Origin: Clostridium_AM sp963780135
GTDB lineage: Bacteria; Bacillota; Clostridia; Clostridiales; Clostridiaceae
Direction of reading: 5' to 3'
Length of the DNA stretch: 64,000 bases
Assembly: GCA_963780135.1 (NCBI GenBank)
Contig: CAWAAR010000003.1
Location: 3,844,001-3,908,000 of the forward strand
Part shown: one piece after another, positions 16,624-26,168 of the stretch
Numbering within the stretch: the first letter of the stretch is position 1
Layout of the letters: each line of letters begins with the position of its first letter
Made by a program: the position numbers and the translations under genes
Notes under the pieces: generated by a model
Database searches by the model: none
The model's input: the letters and a program-made list of their open reading frames with translations, nothing else
Told to the model about the DNA's origin: nothing

Positions 16624-18563
16624 TTCTTTCTTCCCCCTTCTGGTATCATTATTTTCACGCAGGTGCCCTGCCCCTTCATACTGCTGATTTCAAGACCTCT
16701 ACCATATAATCTAAGTAATCGATAGTGGATATTTAAGAGACCAACGCTTTTATCGCTCCTGTTTTCGCTTAAAATCATTGCAAGTTTTTCATCATCAATG
16801 CCAACACCATCATCTTCAATCTCAATATATATACCTTCCTTTGTCTGTTTTAATCTAAGGTAAACTTTCCCCCCTTTTTTCCTTTTAGAAATACCATGTC
16901 TTACCGAATTTTCTACTAAGGGTTGAATGATGAGAATGGGTATTTGACACTCTAAAGGTATTTCGATTGCCTTTATAAGCTGTATCTTTTCACCAAAGCG
17001 TGCTTGTTCAATATTAAAATACGTATTTACAAATTCTATTTCTTTTTCTATGGTCACCATTTTATCTAAATGGTTAAATTCCAAACTATTTCTTAAGTAG
17101 GTTGCTAAATCTATAATCAACCCCCCAGCCTGTCCCCCTTCATCTTCACATATATCTGCAATGGCACTTAAAGCATTGTATAGAAAATGGGGCTTAATCT
17201 GTGCTTGAAGAAAAGACATTTCCGTTGCCATGATCTTGTCCTTGAGCATATCTGCCTCAACTAAACTTTCATTATATAAAATAAGCTTTTTATAGGTATT
17301 CGCCTGAAGTCTTGCTTGAATAAAGGACATAGCTATAATAACTGCAAGATTTCCATATAGAAACATATAAGATATGTCAATGCCACCAACTCCTGCATGC
17401 CAAAAAATATCTTCAATGATCGTTAATGCCAAAATGCTAATTGCTATAAACATTGCTATAGCATTATCACGTTTTCGTAGCACTGCCGTTATGAGAATAA
17501 CTAAAATATAAATTATTTGAATAAATGTCGATATATAAGAATATACATAAAATAATGCCATAATTTTAGTAGATGTAAATAGTAATGTGTCGAAAAAAAT
17601 ATTAGGTAGCAAAATTAAAATTAAACTCTTCTTTTTATACTCTAAAGGATAAATACTTAAAACAACCAAGACAACAATAGGCATTGAGTTATACAGCGTA
17701 ATAAAATTAATATAAAACCCCACATCTATAGATATATTAGGAAATAAAATCAGCAGTGGTACTTCACCCAATATTAATGCACGCACAGCTATGAAGAAGC
17801 AAAGAAGGCTAAAAAGGAAGGCTGTCTTATTTTTTCTTTGTAAAAGAAAGAGTATAAAATAATAAATAGCAAATATAAAAGCAGCACCAATAAATACCCC
17901 CTGAATTATAAGAAGAACCATTCTTTCATGCTCTAAGGCCTGCTTACCTCCAAATACTATATTTTCACGAATTCCGCCTCTGACATAATCTAAATTAGAC
18001 ACCTGAATAATCAATTCCAGCTCCTGTTTGTTCTTCGGTAAATCTGCAATGACTATCTTATAGCCAGGTTCAAAATAAGAAGCCTTGTTTGATACCTTTC
18101 CAACCTCTTCAATAAGTTGTCCATTAGCATAAAGCTTATAGGCTCTACTTACTGATCCAATTCTAAGAGCAGGGTTCTTAATAGTAGATGGATATTTTAT
18201 TAACACTCGATATGTAGCAACTCCACGATCTGGATACCGCTTTGCTTCCTCTCTTTTATCATGCCAACTGCCTGGAACTTTTATAAATGTGTCCATTTGT
18301 GGCTTAGGCTCAGAAGTAAAGTCTTCCGGAGTCAATAATCTGTCCCAATAGAATTCCCATTTTCCATCTAGCTTCACCAATTTGTTCTGATTGAAATCAA
18401 CCTTCGACAAATCCACCTTGCCGTTATTCACCAGATCTGAACCTGGTGAATACATCATCCTAATTGCTAAAAGTATAAAAGCAATTAAACCTATGATGAA
18501 TAGTATTCTCCAATTTGAACTGATTTTTTTTCCTATTTCTCTTTTATCCACTATTGCAATCAT
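16620..18563 (-). CDS. 7TM sensor histidine kinase (LytS-type transmitter)
   Basis: This 647-aa membrane kinase has an N-terminal membrane segment (about 20-38), then an extracellular beta-sandwich with LDGKWEFYWDRLL and VPGSWHD (about 65-200), as in 7TMR-DISM receptors. About seven hydrophobic helices follow (215-415), then a short coiled coil and a His_kinase domain (PF06580) with QAQIKPHFLYNAL carrying the phosphorylated His. The ATP-binding domain has PLVENSVRHGI and DDGVGID. It pairs with the overlapping SARP-type regulator. Its start lies 32 bases after the truncated toxin gene, with only a weak ribosome binding site (GAAAGAGA), so it may be transcribed with the toxin remnant. The carbohydrate-binding-like outer domain suggests an external glycan or cell-wall signal, which is inference. 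Confidence 0.9.
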   Translation of the reverse strand: MIAIVDKREIGKKISSNWRILFIIGLIAFILLAIRMMYSPGSDLVNNGKVDLSKVDFNQNKLVKLDGKWEFYWDRLLTPEDFTSEPKPQMDTFIKVPGSWHDKREEAKRYPDRGVATYRVLIKYPSTIKNPALRIGSVSRAYKLYANGQLIEEVGKVSNKASYFEPGYKIVIADLPKNKQELELIIQVSNLDYVRGGIRENIVFGGKQALEHERMVLLIIQGVFIGAAFIFAIYYFILFLLQRKNKTAFLFSLLCFFIAVRALILGEVPLLILFPNISIDVGFYINFITLYNSMPIVVLVVLSIYPLEYKKKSLILILLPNIFFDTLLFTSTKIMALFYVYSYISTFIQIIYILVILITAVLRKRDNAIAMFIAISILALTIIEDIFWHAGVGGIDISYMFLYGNLAVIIAMSFIQARLQANTYKKLILYNESLVEADMLKDKIMATEMSFLQAQIKPHFLYNALSAIADICEDEGGQAGGLIIDLATYLRNSLEFNHLDKMVTIEKEIEFVNTYFNIEQARFGEKIQLIKAIEIPLECQIPILIIQPLVENSVRHGISKRKKGGKVYLRLKQTKEGIYIEIEDDGVGIDDEKLAMILSENRSDKSVGLLNIHYRLLRLYGRGLEISSMKGQGTCVKIMIPEGGRKK

Positions 18564-18595
18564 TCTCTTTCATATTAAATTTGCATTCGTACAAA

Positions 18596-19039
18596 CTATT
18601 TCACTTTCATTCCTCTATTCCCTATATTATCATCATAATATCTTCTTTCTATAGCATCCTCTGGAATTCCATGACCTCCTTTTAAAATTCTAACTCTAAC
18701 TCTTTCTTTAGCAATATTAGGGTTATCCACTCCAATATAATTCATGATTACATAAAAACCTTTTTGTTTTGCTTTTTTTATATTTCTAACAATACTTTTT
18801 CCTGAAAGAGTAGTTTCTTGATTAAATGATATGTCATTTTCTATATAGTAATCTATAAGCTTTATTGCTTCGCGAGCACATTTAATTTGGAGACTACTAT
18901 CTTCCCACGAACCTATTCTTGCTACCATCTCATCTGTATTTATTCTTTTCTCATCCTTATTTCTTTTATAATAAATAGATTCATATATTGAAGTTTTTCC
19001 AGCGCCATTAACACCTGCAAATATAGTATACGTAGCCAT
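18596..19039 (-). CDS. Zeta-toxin-like kinase, C-terminally truncated
   Basis: The 147-aa product has a P-loop (FAGVNGAGKTS), INTDEM and the QETTLSG motif, the layout of zeta-toxin/AAA_33 nucleotide kinases that phosphorylate UDP-amino sugars in characterised members. Relatives run to about 190-200 residues. Here the protein follows the family to IERRYY and then ends after 14 unrelated residues (DDNIGNRGMKVK), so the last helices are lost. It starts in a TAATG overlap with the upstream small gene, a typical toxin-antitoxin arrangement. It is probably inactive. Confidence 0.7.
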   Translation of the reverse strand: MATYTIFAGVNGAGKTSIYESIYYKRNKDEKRINTDEMVARIGSWEDSSLQIKCAREAIKLIDYYIENDISFNQETTLSGKSIVRNIKKAKQKGFYVIMNYIGVDNPNIAKERVRVRILKGGHGIPEDAIERRYYDDNIGNRGMKVK

Positions 19040-19212
19040 TACTCTTTACCTATCACCTTTTTTTGTTCTTTTTGCAATACTATATTAGATAAAGTTATAT
19101 AAAAATCTTGTTCTTCTTTTGTTTTTGCTTTTTTAAATAATTCCTTTAAGTCCCAATATGAATACTTTAAAAATTGTTCATACAAATTATTTTGCTCATT
19201 TATCTTTTCCAT
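19039..19212 (-). CDS. Small partner of zeta-like toxin, putative antitoxin
   Basis: A 57-aa acidic helical protein begins MEKINEQNNLYEQFLKYSYWDL, with GGAGGAAATTCT before the ATG (an earlier in-frame ATG lacks a site). Its stop overlaps the start of the kinase gene by one base (TAATG). Small proteins with L-Y-E-x-F-L-K-Y-S-x-W-D-L commonly precede zeta-like kinases in Firmicutes. The antitoxin role is inferred from position. Confidence 0.6.
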   Translation of the reverse strand: MEKINEQNNLYEQFLKYSYWDLKELFKKAKTKEEQDFYITLSNIVLQKEQKKVIGKE

Positions 19213-19330
19213 AGAATTTCCTCCGATAAACAATACTTTTACTATAATTATAGCCTAATGAACTACTAATATAAAAATTTTTCTATCTATCACCTTAGTG
19301 TATCTACTCCTTTTATAAGGTGTTATTGAA

Positions 19331-19363
19331 ACCCAGGGTGGAAATCTTTTCTACCCTGGGTCT
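19331..19363. terminator. Stem-loop downstream of DUF3810 gene
   Basis: ACCCAGGGTGG...CTACCCTGGGT forms an 11-bp stem with one wobble pair. A close relative with the same flank (CTCACAAGAAACCCAGGGTGG) is at 24170-24212. To its right, 19368-19392 carries half of the interspersed hairpin TCTCACTTGCTAA. The 19213-19503 gap contains no gene. Confidence 0.45.
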
Positions 19364-19503
19364 CTTGTGAGGACATGTTGGTCTCACTTGCTAATCTTCC
19401 CTAAAATGTATTGTACTAATTTATCTTTATTTTTACACTTGTAAGCAGTACTTTTTTAATCTAGAACATATTCTTTTATAATTCGTATATTTATCCTATA
19501 ACA

Positions 19504-20574
19504 TTATTTTCTGTATTCAGCAAGTAATAAATCAACCATTTTCCCGTAACTTTCTACTCCTTCTTTCTCACCATTAGACTTTAAATAACTATTGTTAACA
19601 TTATTGGCAACTTTTTCGATTTTACCTTTGTGCTTAGACCAAAAGTTATAATCATACTCAAGATCTCGTTTTACTCCCGCTGAATATTTTGATGTTAGCT
19701 GTTTATAATCTGTTATGTTCGTATTAGCTAGGTCATTCATAGAATTAGTAAGTGCTAGTATTACTCCTGAATACTGAAAATCCAAATCAGGGTGATTTGT
19801 GCAGGCTAAATAAGCTATATAATTGGCCTCATCCTCTCTAGCAAATCCTCTTTGATGAGCCATTTCATGAGCTGCAGTAAAAGCAACATCAAAATCTGGT
19901 ACGCTTATATTAACATTTGCTTCTCCTGTGTAAGGTATATAAATACCCGTAATTCCTGTATAGCACATTTTTTCAGATATTAATATTGGTTTTGGAGATC
20001 CATATTTTCCACTTAGTTCTGGATAACTTGCCGAAACCTTTTCATATCCCTTAATTGCACGTGGTAGAATATCTACATATCCGCCAGAAATCATCATAAC
20101 TCCTTGGGGATCTTCTTTCACCTTTGCCCTCAAAGTATTAGCTCTTTTTATAAGACTATCACAGAGATTATAAAGCTCTTTTTCTGAGGATTTCTGTACC
20201 TTAAGTCCTGCTATTTTATCAAAAGATAATCTATTGTAATTAAATCCCCATAGCAGCATAAATAGAACATATAATATTGATAGATAAACTGTAATATTTA
20301 ATAGTTGCTCAAGAAATCCACCTCTTCTAATTTTGATAATAAGCGTTATTAAAAGCAGTATCAAAACAATTAGAAGAAAAAACACTAAAAATTCAGCTAC
20401 TGAAAACGGAAAAATGCCTGTAATGAAACTCAACGCCTGCCTTGTTAACTTATTAATAGAATTAGAATAATATTTTTCAACAATTTGAGGATAGATTCTA
20501 AGTATGGTGTTAAGTAGTGCTGTTATAAACGCAAATACTATCACTATAACTTTTATTCTAGCTTTATTTTTCAT
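19504..20574 (-). CDS. DUF3810 family membrane metalloprotein
   Basis: This 356-aa protein has three N-terminal hydrophobic segments (about 7-27, 47-75, 85-108), then a soluble domain with AHEMAHQRGFAREDEANY (about residue 235). The HExxH plus downstream E is the signature of zinc metallopeptidases in DUF3810. The substrate is unknown. AAGGAG precedes the ATG. The gene follows the EFR1 ferredoxin gene with 55 bases between. A collapsed duplicate lies at 918-1184. Confidence 0.85.
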   Translation of the reverse strand: MKNKARIKVIVIVFAFITALLNTILRIYPQIVEKYYSNSINKLTRQALSFITGIFPFSVAEFLVFFLLIVLILLLITLIIKIRRGGFLEQLLNITVYLSILYVLFMLLWGFNYNRLSFDKIAGLKVQKSSEKELYNLCDSLIKRANTLRAKVKEDPQGVMMISGGYVDILPRAIKGYEKVSASYPELSGKYGSPKPILISEKMCYTGITGIYIPYTGEANVNISVPDFDVAFTAAHEMAHQRGFAREDEANYIAYLACTNHPDLDFQYSGVILALTNSMNDLANTNITDYKQLTSKYSAGVKRDLEYDYNFWSKHKGKIEKVANNVNNSYLKSNGEKEGVESYGKMVDLLLAEYRK

Positions 20575-20629
20575 ATTTAAAGTCTCCTTAAGCTGCTATA
20601 AATATTATTTAGGATAAACTATATCCTAC

Positions 20630-21412
20630 CTAATCTCTATGGCTTTGAAACAATTCTATAACCTTTATATCTGGATGATGGTATCGTCCTCTTTTAACTG
20701 TGCTTTTCTTATATTGTATAGATTTCTCGGGACACCACTGCATACATCCAACACATAATTCACAGCTATGCTGCCACTTTGGTTTTCCTTCAACAATTTT
20801 TATATTATTTGCAGGACAAATTTTTGAGCATGTGCCACATCCATTACACTTTTCATCCGTCCAAAAGTTTTTATCTTTATCATTGGGTTTGAAATTTTTA
20901 TATATAAATCCTCCAATAGTATTCGCAATCAGATTGTTATTTTTGTTAACAGCTTGATTATTTTTTATTATTGGAGCAATTTTAAGAATTTCTTCTTCCT
21001 CTTTTTTAAAAAGCTGATGCTGCTTTTCCTCTGAATATGGAGGATACATAACCTGATAGCTGCCAGGCATAGCAATACCAAAACTTGCAGACAATTTTGC
21101 TCCCTTTTTATTTAGTATATTCTCTATTTGATTAATTGAAATACCACTACCTGATCCAAAAGTTGCCACTGCAAAAATATATGCATTTTTATTGATTTGA
21201 AGTTTTTCTAAAAAACTCTTAATCATTGTAGGTAGCCCTAAAAAATAAACTGGAAACACAAATCCTATTTTCTCAGATAGATCACTATCTATGCCTTCTA
21301 TATTGCTCTTGCTTATTTGTACAAGTTTTACCTCCTCTAATGCGTAACTTAAATCCTTTGCCACTTTTAAAGAATTTCCTGTTCCCGTGAAATAATAAAT
21401 TGTTGTACTCAT
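20630..21412 (-). CDS. EFR1 family ferredoxin (flavodoxin plus 2x4Fe-4S)
   Basis: This 260-aa protein has an N-terminal flavodoxin-like fold with the FMN phosphate loop FTGTGNSLK and, at about residues 180-235, two 4Fe-4S motifs (CNGCGTCSKICP and CELCVGCMQWCP). This is the EFRO/EFR1 architecture of anaerobes, used for low-potential electron transfer. The start MSTTIYYF is chosen because GGAGGGAATT precedes its ATG; a TTG four codons upstream would lie inside the binding site. Partner enzymes are unknown. Confidence 0.9.
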   Translation of the reverse strand: MSTTIYYFTGTGNSLKVAKDLSYALEEVKLVQISKSNIEGIDSDLSEKIGFVFPVYFLGLPTMIKSFLEKLQINKNAYIFAVATFGSGSGISINQIENILNKKGAKLSASFGIAMPGSYQVMYPPYSEEKQHQLFKKEEEEILKIAPIIKNNQAVNKNNNLIANTIGGFIYKNFKPNDKDKNFWTDEKCNGCGTCSKICPANNIKIVEGKPKWQHSCELCVGCMQWCPEKSIQYKKSTVKRGRYHHPDIKVIELFQSHRD

Positions 21413-21581
21413 AATTCCCTCCAAAATTCAATTAATTTCCCTCATCTCTATTTTACTATATTATTTGTAAAATAGTATTTTAATAAGCAATTATTAATAA
21501 ACAAATCATATTGAAAAAGCTAATACTTAGTAAAAATGAATAGTAAGATAGATATGAGTTATATTTCTTATTTACAAAACC

Positions 21582-21613
21582 GCTTTTATAGTGTAAAATT
21601 ACACTATAAAAGC
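21582..21613. terminator. Near-perfect 32-bp palindrome
   Basis: GCTTTTATAGTGTAA and its exact complement are separated by only AA. It lies between the divergent EFR1 ferredoxin and membrane-protein genes, so it is more likely an operator or a cruciform-forming site than a terminator. The rest of the 21413-21702 gap shows promoter-like A+T-rich sequence only. Confidence 0.4.
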
Positions 21614-21702
21614 AGTTTCATCTAATAAAGCCTTAACCACTTTAAAAGTACGGCAAAAAAAACATTGAATCCAATATATAATGTTGAAAAGGAGATGATT
21701 CT

Positions 21703-24132
21703 ATGGATAATTTGAATGATCATAAAAGAAGAGCTGCAACTTTTAGGTCTGAAGCCCTTAAATTAAAGCAATTAAATTATATCAATGATAACACTTTTAA
21801 TACTATTAAGCAGGCATACGATGAATATAACTATGATTATTCTCAGCAATTGATACAGAAATCCTCTCATCAATTATCAAATAATATATCACCACAAAAA
21901 CCTAAACCTGTAGTTTCACCAGAACAAATAAGAGAAAGAAATATATCAATAATTATGATTGTAGGTGTTATCCTTCTTTTACTTGGAGGTGTAATCCTAG
22001 CAACAAGCACCTGGAATATTATGAGCAGCCTAATGAAAACAATGCTTATATTTATGGTTTGCTTCTTATTCTATGGAATGAGTATTGTTTCAGAGAAAGT
22101 GCTTAAAATTCATAAAACTGCATATGCATTTTTAAGTTTATCCGCATTGTTTTTACCTATTTCTATATTATCCGCTGGTTATTTTAAACTTTTTGGACCA
22201 TGGCTATCCTTTCATGGCGACGGTAGATATGTCCTAGGTATACTAGGCAGCATTATTTGTACTGCCCTATATGCAGCTAATGCTTTCAAACTAAATTCCA
22301 AATTATTTATGTGGTTTACTATGGTGGCAGATACAGTAACCATGATGTTTATAGTATTGCAAATTAAAAATACTAGGGAAATATTCTTTTTAGGAATGAT
22401 CCTATATTGTAGTTTATTAATACTCTTATATCATAAAATTAAGGATAATTCTAAATTAAGCCTGTTATCGAAAGAGTTATCAAAATATATTACAATTGCC
22501 ACTTCCTTTTTCGCTGTATTATTATTTACATTAGGTCAAAGCTATGAACATGAATACCTTATACTTTTAATATCATATATACTACTATTTATAAATATGT
22601 CCTATGTATCTTATTCAATAAGACATAAAATTTTAAGCTACCCTGCATCACTATTCTTAATAATGGCAGGATATTATTCATATTTACTTATTAATAAATC
22701 ATATCCCATATATAAGATTCTTAGCGATTCTTCAAATATGTTTGGAATTTATATGTTTATACTATCAGCAATAATATTCTTTTTCTTGTATTACAAAAAT
22801 AATTACAAATATATCCTACACTTAAAAACAAGCAGTATGGCAACTTCCTTGGTAATGATGTATATATGTATGGCATCAGCATGGATTGGCAATAGGCATA
22901 TAAAATTAGGATTAGAAGCAATCATTTTAAGCTTGTTATTATTCCTATTACTTAAAAGGATGGAAGAGGAATTTGAGATAAAAGCCTTCTTATATTTAAT
23001 TTTATTTAATATTACCCCTATTGTGAGTTCCTTAGTTTCTTTCAATACCCATACTACAATTGGTTTAGAAAATATTATGGTGTTAACTTCATATATTATC
23101 TTTATTTTATGGTTTTTCTCAAAAGGAATCTGGAAAGATAGAATTTCTTATTACTTCATAGTTTTTGGAATTTTGAGTCAATATCAATTCAACCTTATTT
23201 ATCCTTTTGGAACTACTGAATTATTAAAAGTAGTAATTCTTGCGGTAACAGTATTATATGTTCTTCATAAAAGAAGTTGGTCTATGCTTAGTCTTATCCC
23301 CCTAGTATCCTTAATATATGCTATTAATATATTTACTCGTGGATTAACAATTCCAAATCATGAGACTATTACAATACTAATTCTAGCAGCAGTATTAATT
23401 ATATTTAAATTTACTGGTGAAATGCTCTCCAAAGATTTATATATTATAAAAAACCGAGAGTTTACCTTTATTGATTTCTACTTCCCTGCTGCATTGTTTA
23501 TATGTCCTATTATATGGAAAAATGTTCATAACATGACTTTAATATATAGACTTATTCCTGGATTACTACTTGTATACTTATTAAGTTCACAAGTAAAAAG
23601 AGTATCTAATAATTTAATTAAAAGTATTATTCTTTCATTATCTATAGTATCTTCGCTAATACCATACTATCTACTAATAGGAGAATATATGACCCATAGT
23701 TCTTTTTATTATTGTATAGCATCTTACCTGCCTTGGGTGCTTCTAGCAGAACTTATTACAAATAATGCATGGAAGAATCATAAAAAGATAGCCTACAAGG
23801 TTCAATGGCTCATATTAGGATTGGTTTCCTTAAGATTATTAATCGCTGTGAATTCAAACTACACTGCTATTATATTTGGAATACTTTCTATACTTTCTAT
23901 TATTGTTGGCATGCAATATAGAATAAGATGCTACTTCTTTATAGGAATATTAGCCTTGGCATTTAATATACTGATTCAAACTAAACCATTTTGGGGAAGT
24001 TTACCTTGGTGGGCTTATTTAATAATATCTGGTTTTATATTAATAGGATTAGCAAGTTTTAATGAATGGCAAAAGAAAAATGAAAAGAAATTAATCAAAG
24101 ATAAATTAGATAAATTTAAAGATTGGTTATAA
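21703..24132 (+). CDS. Large polytopic membrane protein (SCO7613/DUF2157-like)
   Basis: This 809-aa protein has a soluble helical N terminus of about 80 residues (MDNLNDHKRRAATFRSEALK, ending in a PKPKPVV linker) and then about 25 hydrophobic segments with short polar loops to the end (QKKNEKKLIKDKLDKFKDWL). The first pair of helices (GVILLLLGGVILATSTWNI) resembles DUF2157/SCO7613-type membrane proteins with many helices and no known function. AAAAGGAGATGATTCT precedes the ATG. It is one of few plus-strand genes and stands alone. No catalytic motif is seen. Confidence 0.7.
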   Translation: MDNLNDHKRRAATFRSEALKLKQLNYINDNTFNTIKQAYDEYNYDYSQQLIQKSSHQLSNNISPQKPKPVVSPEQIRERNISIIMIVGVILLLLGGVILATSTWNIMSSLMKTMLIFMVCFLFYGMSIVSEKVLKIHKTAYAFLSLSALFLPISILSAGYFKLFGPWLSFHGDGRYVLGILGSIICTALYAANAFKLNSKLFMWFTMVADTVTMMFIVLQIKNTREIFFLGMILYCSLLILLYHKIKDNSKLSLLSKELSKYITIATSFFAVLLFTLGQSYEHEYLILLISYILLFINMSYVSYSIRHKILSYPASLFLIMAGYYSYLLINKSYPIYKILSDSSNMFGIYMFILSAIIFFFLYYKNNYKYILHLKTSSMATSLVMMYICMASAWIGNRHIKLGLEAIILSLLLFLLLKRMEEEFEIKAFLYLILFNITPIVSSLVSFNTHTTIGLENIMVLTSYIIFILWFFSKGIWKDRISYYFIVFGILSQYQFNLIYPFGTTELLKVVILAVTVLYVLHKRSWSMLSLIPLVSLIYAINIFTRGLTIPNHETITILILAAVLIIFKFTGEMLSKDLYIIKNREFTFIDFYFPAALFICPIIWKNVHNMTLIYRLIPGLLLVYLLSSQVKRVSNNLIKSIILSLSIVSSLIPYYLLIGEYMTHSSFYYCIASYLPWVLLAELITNNAWKNHKKIAYKVQWLILGLVSLRLLIAVNSNYTAIIFGILSILSIIVGMQYRIRCYFFIGILALAFNILIQTKPFWGSLPWWAYLIISGFILIGLASFNEWQKKNEKKLIKDKLDKFKDWL

Positions 24133-24169
24133 TCAATCTGAAGGTTCAAAGAAATTAGCAAGTTAACCT

Positions 24170-24214
24170 AGCTCACAAGAAACCCAGGGTGGGGAAAACT
24201 GCTACCCTGCGTAG
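24170..24214. repeat. Hairpin related to 19331-19363
   Basis: CTCACAAGAAACCCAGGGTGG, a short loop, then CTACCCTGCGTAGTGAG repeats the stem of the 19331 hairpin with one mismatch and the same flanking GTGAG/CTCAC arms. It lies 40 bases downstream of the 809-aa membrane protein gene and could be its terminator. Confidence 0.45.
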
Positions 24215-24310
24215 TGAGAAGCAAAACAAATAACGACCCCTAGGACAATGTCATCAACCTAAGGTTGAATAAAATGGAAAATCAAATAATAAATATTCAG
24301 AAAAACAAAA

Positions 24311-24398
24311 GTAGCAAGTGAGAATATGCTGGACTCACTTGCTACTAATTGGCTTCAGCTATTTGGAATGTATTAGCATCTTCAACAAAATTTTTATT
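24311..24398. repeat. Interspersed hairpin repeat, copy 1
   Basis: TAGCAAGTGAG and CTCACTTGCTA form an 11-bp stem around a 10-base loop, followed by a conserved tail (TTCAGCTATTTGGAATGTA, then TAGCATCTTCAACAAA). The whole unit of about 88 bp recurs at 31680-31770 with few changes, including compensated arms. It lies between convergent genes. Confidence 0.7.
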
Positions 24399-24401
24399 CA
24401 C

Positions 24402-25484
24402 CTAAAAGAAACGTAAATTCTTCACAGACAATGCCAAAAGTGACATTATTGTATCAAAAACAAAATGCTTGGTTTCTGCGTCAATACCCTTTACAGTTCC
24501 AATAGCTATAACTACTTTTTTGCGCCAATCCTCAGTCAAATCACTGAAATTCACAACCCCAATGGATTCAAATACGCTATAAAGGGTTGTTACGAATAAC
24601 TCTCTTTTTTCATCTTCCAAAGATGAGAGCCACTGATTAATAACATTATTGATATACTCTGCATCTCCAGTAATGCCTTGTGTATATTGAAAGTCACCTC
24701 TATTAATCACCCATGAAAAAGGGTCATGTTGCATAATCCCTAACTTGTTGCTTTTTACCACAACATAATCTTCCTGATGCTGCAAAAGCATTCCTACTAA
24801 AGAGGACTGAGGCAAAGTTTTGTGTATCCTTGCTTTAATGCTTGTATATTTTTCCCTTGTAAATATTTCATCTCTAAAACCAGGACCGTCATGACTGTAA
24901 ATGACCACAATACGGTCTTGGACAGCTTGATGACACTCCATGGCAGAATAAACCGCAATGTTTCCTCCCTTAGAATGTCCGCCCACCATTAATGCATGTG
25001 GAAACCGTTCAGCAACAGCATCCAAATAGGCAACTCCCTCCTGCTGTGCAGGTACTGGAGAAATAAACGCCATATTGAAGTCCTCTTTCCAACCTACAAT
25101 AGTAGCATCTGTACCTCGATAGGCAACATAAGCGGTTTCATCATCAATTAGGTAGGTGACAGCCGCAAATTGCTTTTGTAAAGTTATATCTAAGCTATCT
25201 GAATAGCAACACATACGAATATTCCGAAATCTTGGACTCATTCCAAGAGCGATCAAAAGTCTATGGTTGCTTTTTGGATCTCGCACATTATACAGCATGT
25301 GCTGGATATGCTCTGCTTTGAGCAAATCTCCAATTCTTACAGGCTCCCTGTTATCTGCAATCCCCGGTACAACTTTATCAAAATGAATATAGACAAATTG
25401 AGATAAAACCAAGCTATCTACTATATTGAACTTAGTGGTTTTAAAGTCCTCCATTTGTGATTCTGCATAATCTACAATATTCAT
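24402..25484 (-). CDS. Mbeg1-like (DUF2974) alpha/beta hydrolase-fold protein
   Basis: This 360-aa protein belongs to the Mbeg1-like family (DUF2974, PF11187). It opens with MNIVDYAESQ..F...FN.VDSL, has YVAYRGTD at about 135, the nucleophile elbow GGHSKGGNIA at about 185, and HDGPGF at about 215. All are family landmarks. A lipase/esterase-like activity is presumed from the GxSxG fold but not shown for most members. TTTAGGAGAGATG precedes the start. Its base composition is less A+T-rich than the nearby accessory genes, suggesting an older resident. Confidence 0.85.
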   Translation of the reverse strand: MNIVDYAESQMEDFKTTKFNIVDSLVLSQFVYIHFDKVVPGIADNREPVRIGDLLKAEHIQHMLYNVRDPKSNHRLLIALGMSPRFRNIRMCCYSDSLDITLQKQFAAVTYLIDDETAYVAYRGTDATIVGWKEDFNMAFISPVPAQQEGVAYLDAVAERFPHALMVGGHSKGGNIAVYSAMECHQAVQDRIVVIYSHDGPGFRDEIFTREKYTSIKARIHKTLPQSSLVGMLLQHQEDYVVVKSNKLGIMQHDPFSWVINRGDFQYTQGITGDAEYINNVINQWLSSLEDEKRELFVTTLYSVFESIGVVNFSDLTEDWRKKVVIAIGTVKGIDAETKHFVFDTIMSLLALSVKNLRFF

Positions 25485-25550
25485 ATTACATCTCTCCTAA
25501 ACTATTGTTTTGGCCCCTTGATAATATCTTTCGGTTTTTCATAGGTAATT

Positions 25551-26000
25551 TCATATGTTGTAATACTTATCTATCATTATTCTATGGCTATTTGGTATAT
25601 CCTCAGGTAATTCTTCATAACTAAAGAACTTTAATTCCTTAGTTTCTAAACCATCTATATTCAATACTCCACTGAAACTTTTAGTAAAATATCCAACGCT
25701 TATAAAATATGCCTTATCGCCATTTGGAAATTCTATGAGACATTTTTCTCCTGAAGTGGTTCCTAGTAAATTTAGTTCTTTAACCTGTAATCCTGTCTCT
25801 TCCTTTGCCTCCCTAACTGCAGTTTCTTCAAGAGATTCTCCTAATTCCGTAATTCCGCCAACTAATCCCCACTTATATGGGAATGTTCCTCTTCTTTGAA
25901 GTAGGATTTGATTGTTAGGATTTATTATCAGTACATTTACTCCTGTTAAATTTATTGTATCATGCCCAACTCTATTACGTATATATTTAACATAATCCAT
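25551..26000 (-). CDS. NUDIX hydrolase
   Basis: This 149-aa protein has a perfect Nudix box (GITELGESLEETAVREAKEE followed by TGL; G-x5-E-x7-REUxEExGU) at residues about 50-72, preceded by NPNNQILLQRRGTFPYKWGL. It hydrolyses a nucleoside diphosphate linked to another group; the substrate cannot be read from sequence. The length is typical. No strong ribosome binding site is seen directly before the ATG. It stands alone, between the hydrolase gene and the IS607-like element. Confidence 0.9.
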   Translation of the reverse strand: MDYVKYIRNRVGHDTINLTGVNVLIINPNNQILLQRRGTFPYKWGLVGGITELGESLEETAVREAKEETGLQVKELNLLGTTSGEKCLIEFPNGDKAYFISVGYFTKSFSGVLNIDGLETKELKFFSYEELPEDIPNSHRIMIDKYYNI

Positions 26001-26029
26001 TTTCTAACTTGTCCCGTTGCCAAAAAATC

Positions 26030-26168
26030 ATAAAAATCTATAAATCTTGTTTAATTCCCTGTTCAATGCGTCCCATTTTGCTAAAAGCTACTTTGGTTTG
26101 ATATAACGCTCGGAGGGCTTAAATTCCCATACAACGCATGGTACATATTAGTAGTATCGTTTAAGTGA
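26030..26168 (-). ncRNA. Candidate omega (guide) RNA region of TnpB
   Basis: The noncoding stretch after the tnpB stop contains GTTGTATGGGAATTTAAGCC and CTCCGAGCG, which can fold and sit where TnpB guide RNAs are processed from the 3' end of the tnpB transcript. Known TnpB systems take the guide from the sequence just outside the element. The exact 3' end cannot be set without comparing the empty site. Confidence 0.4.
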
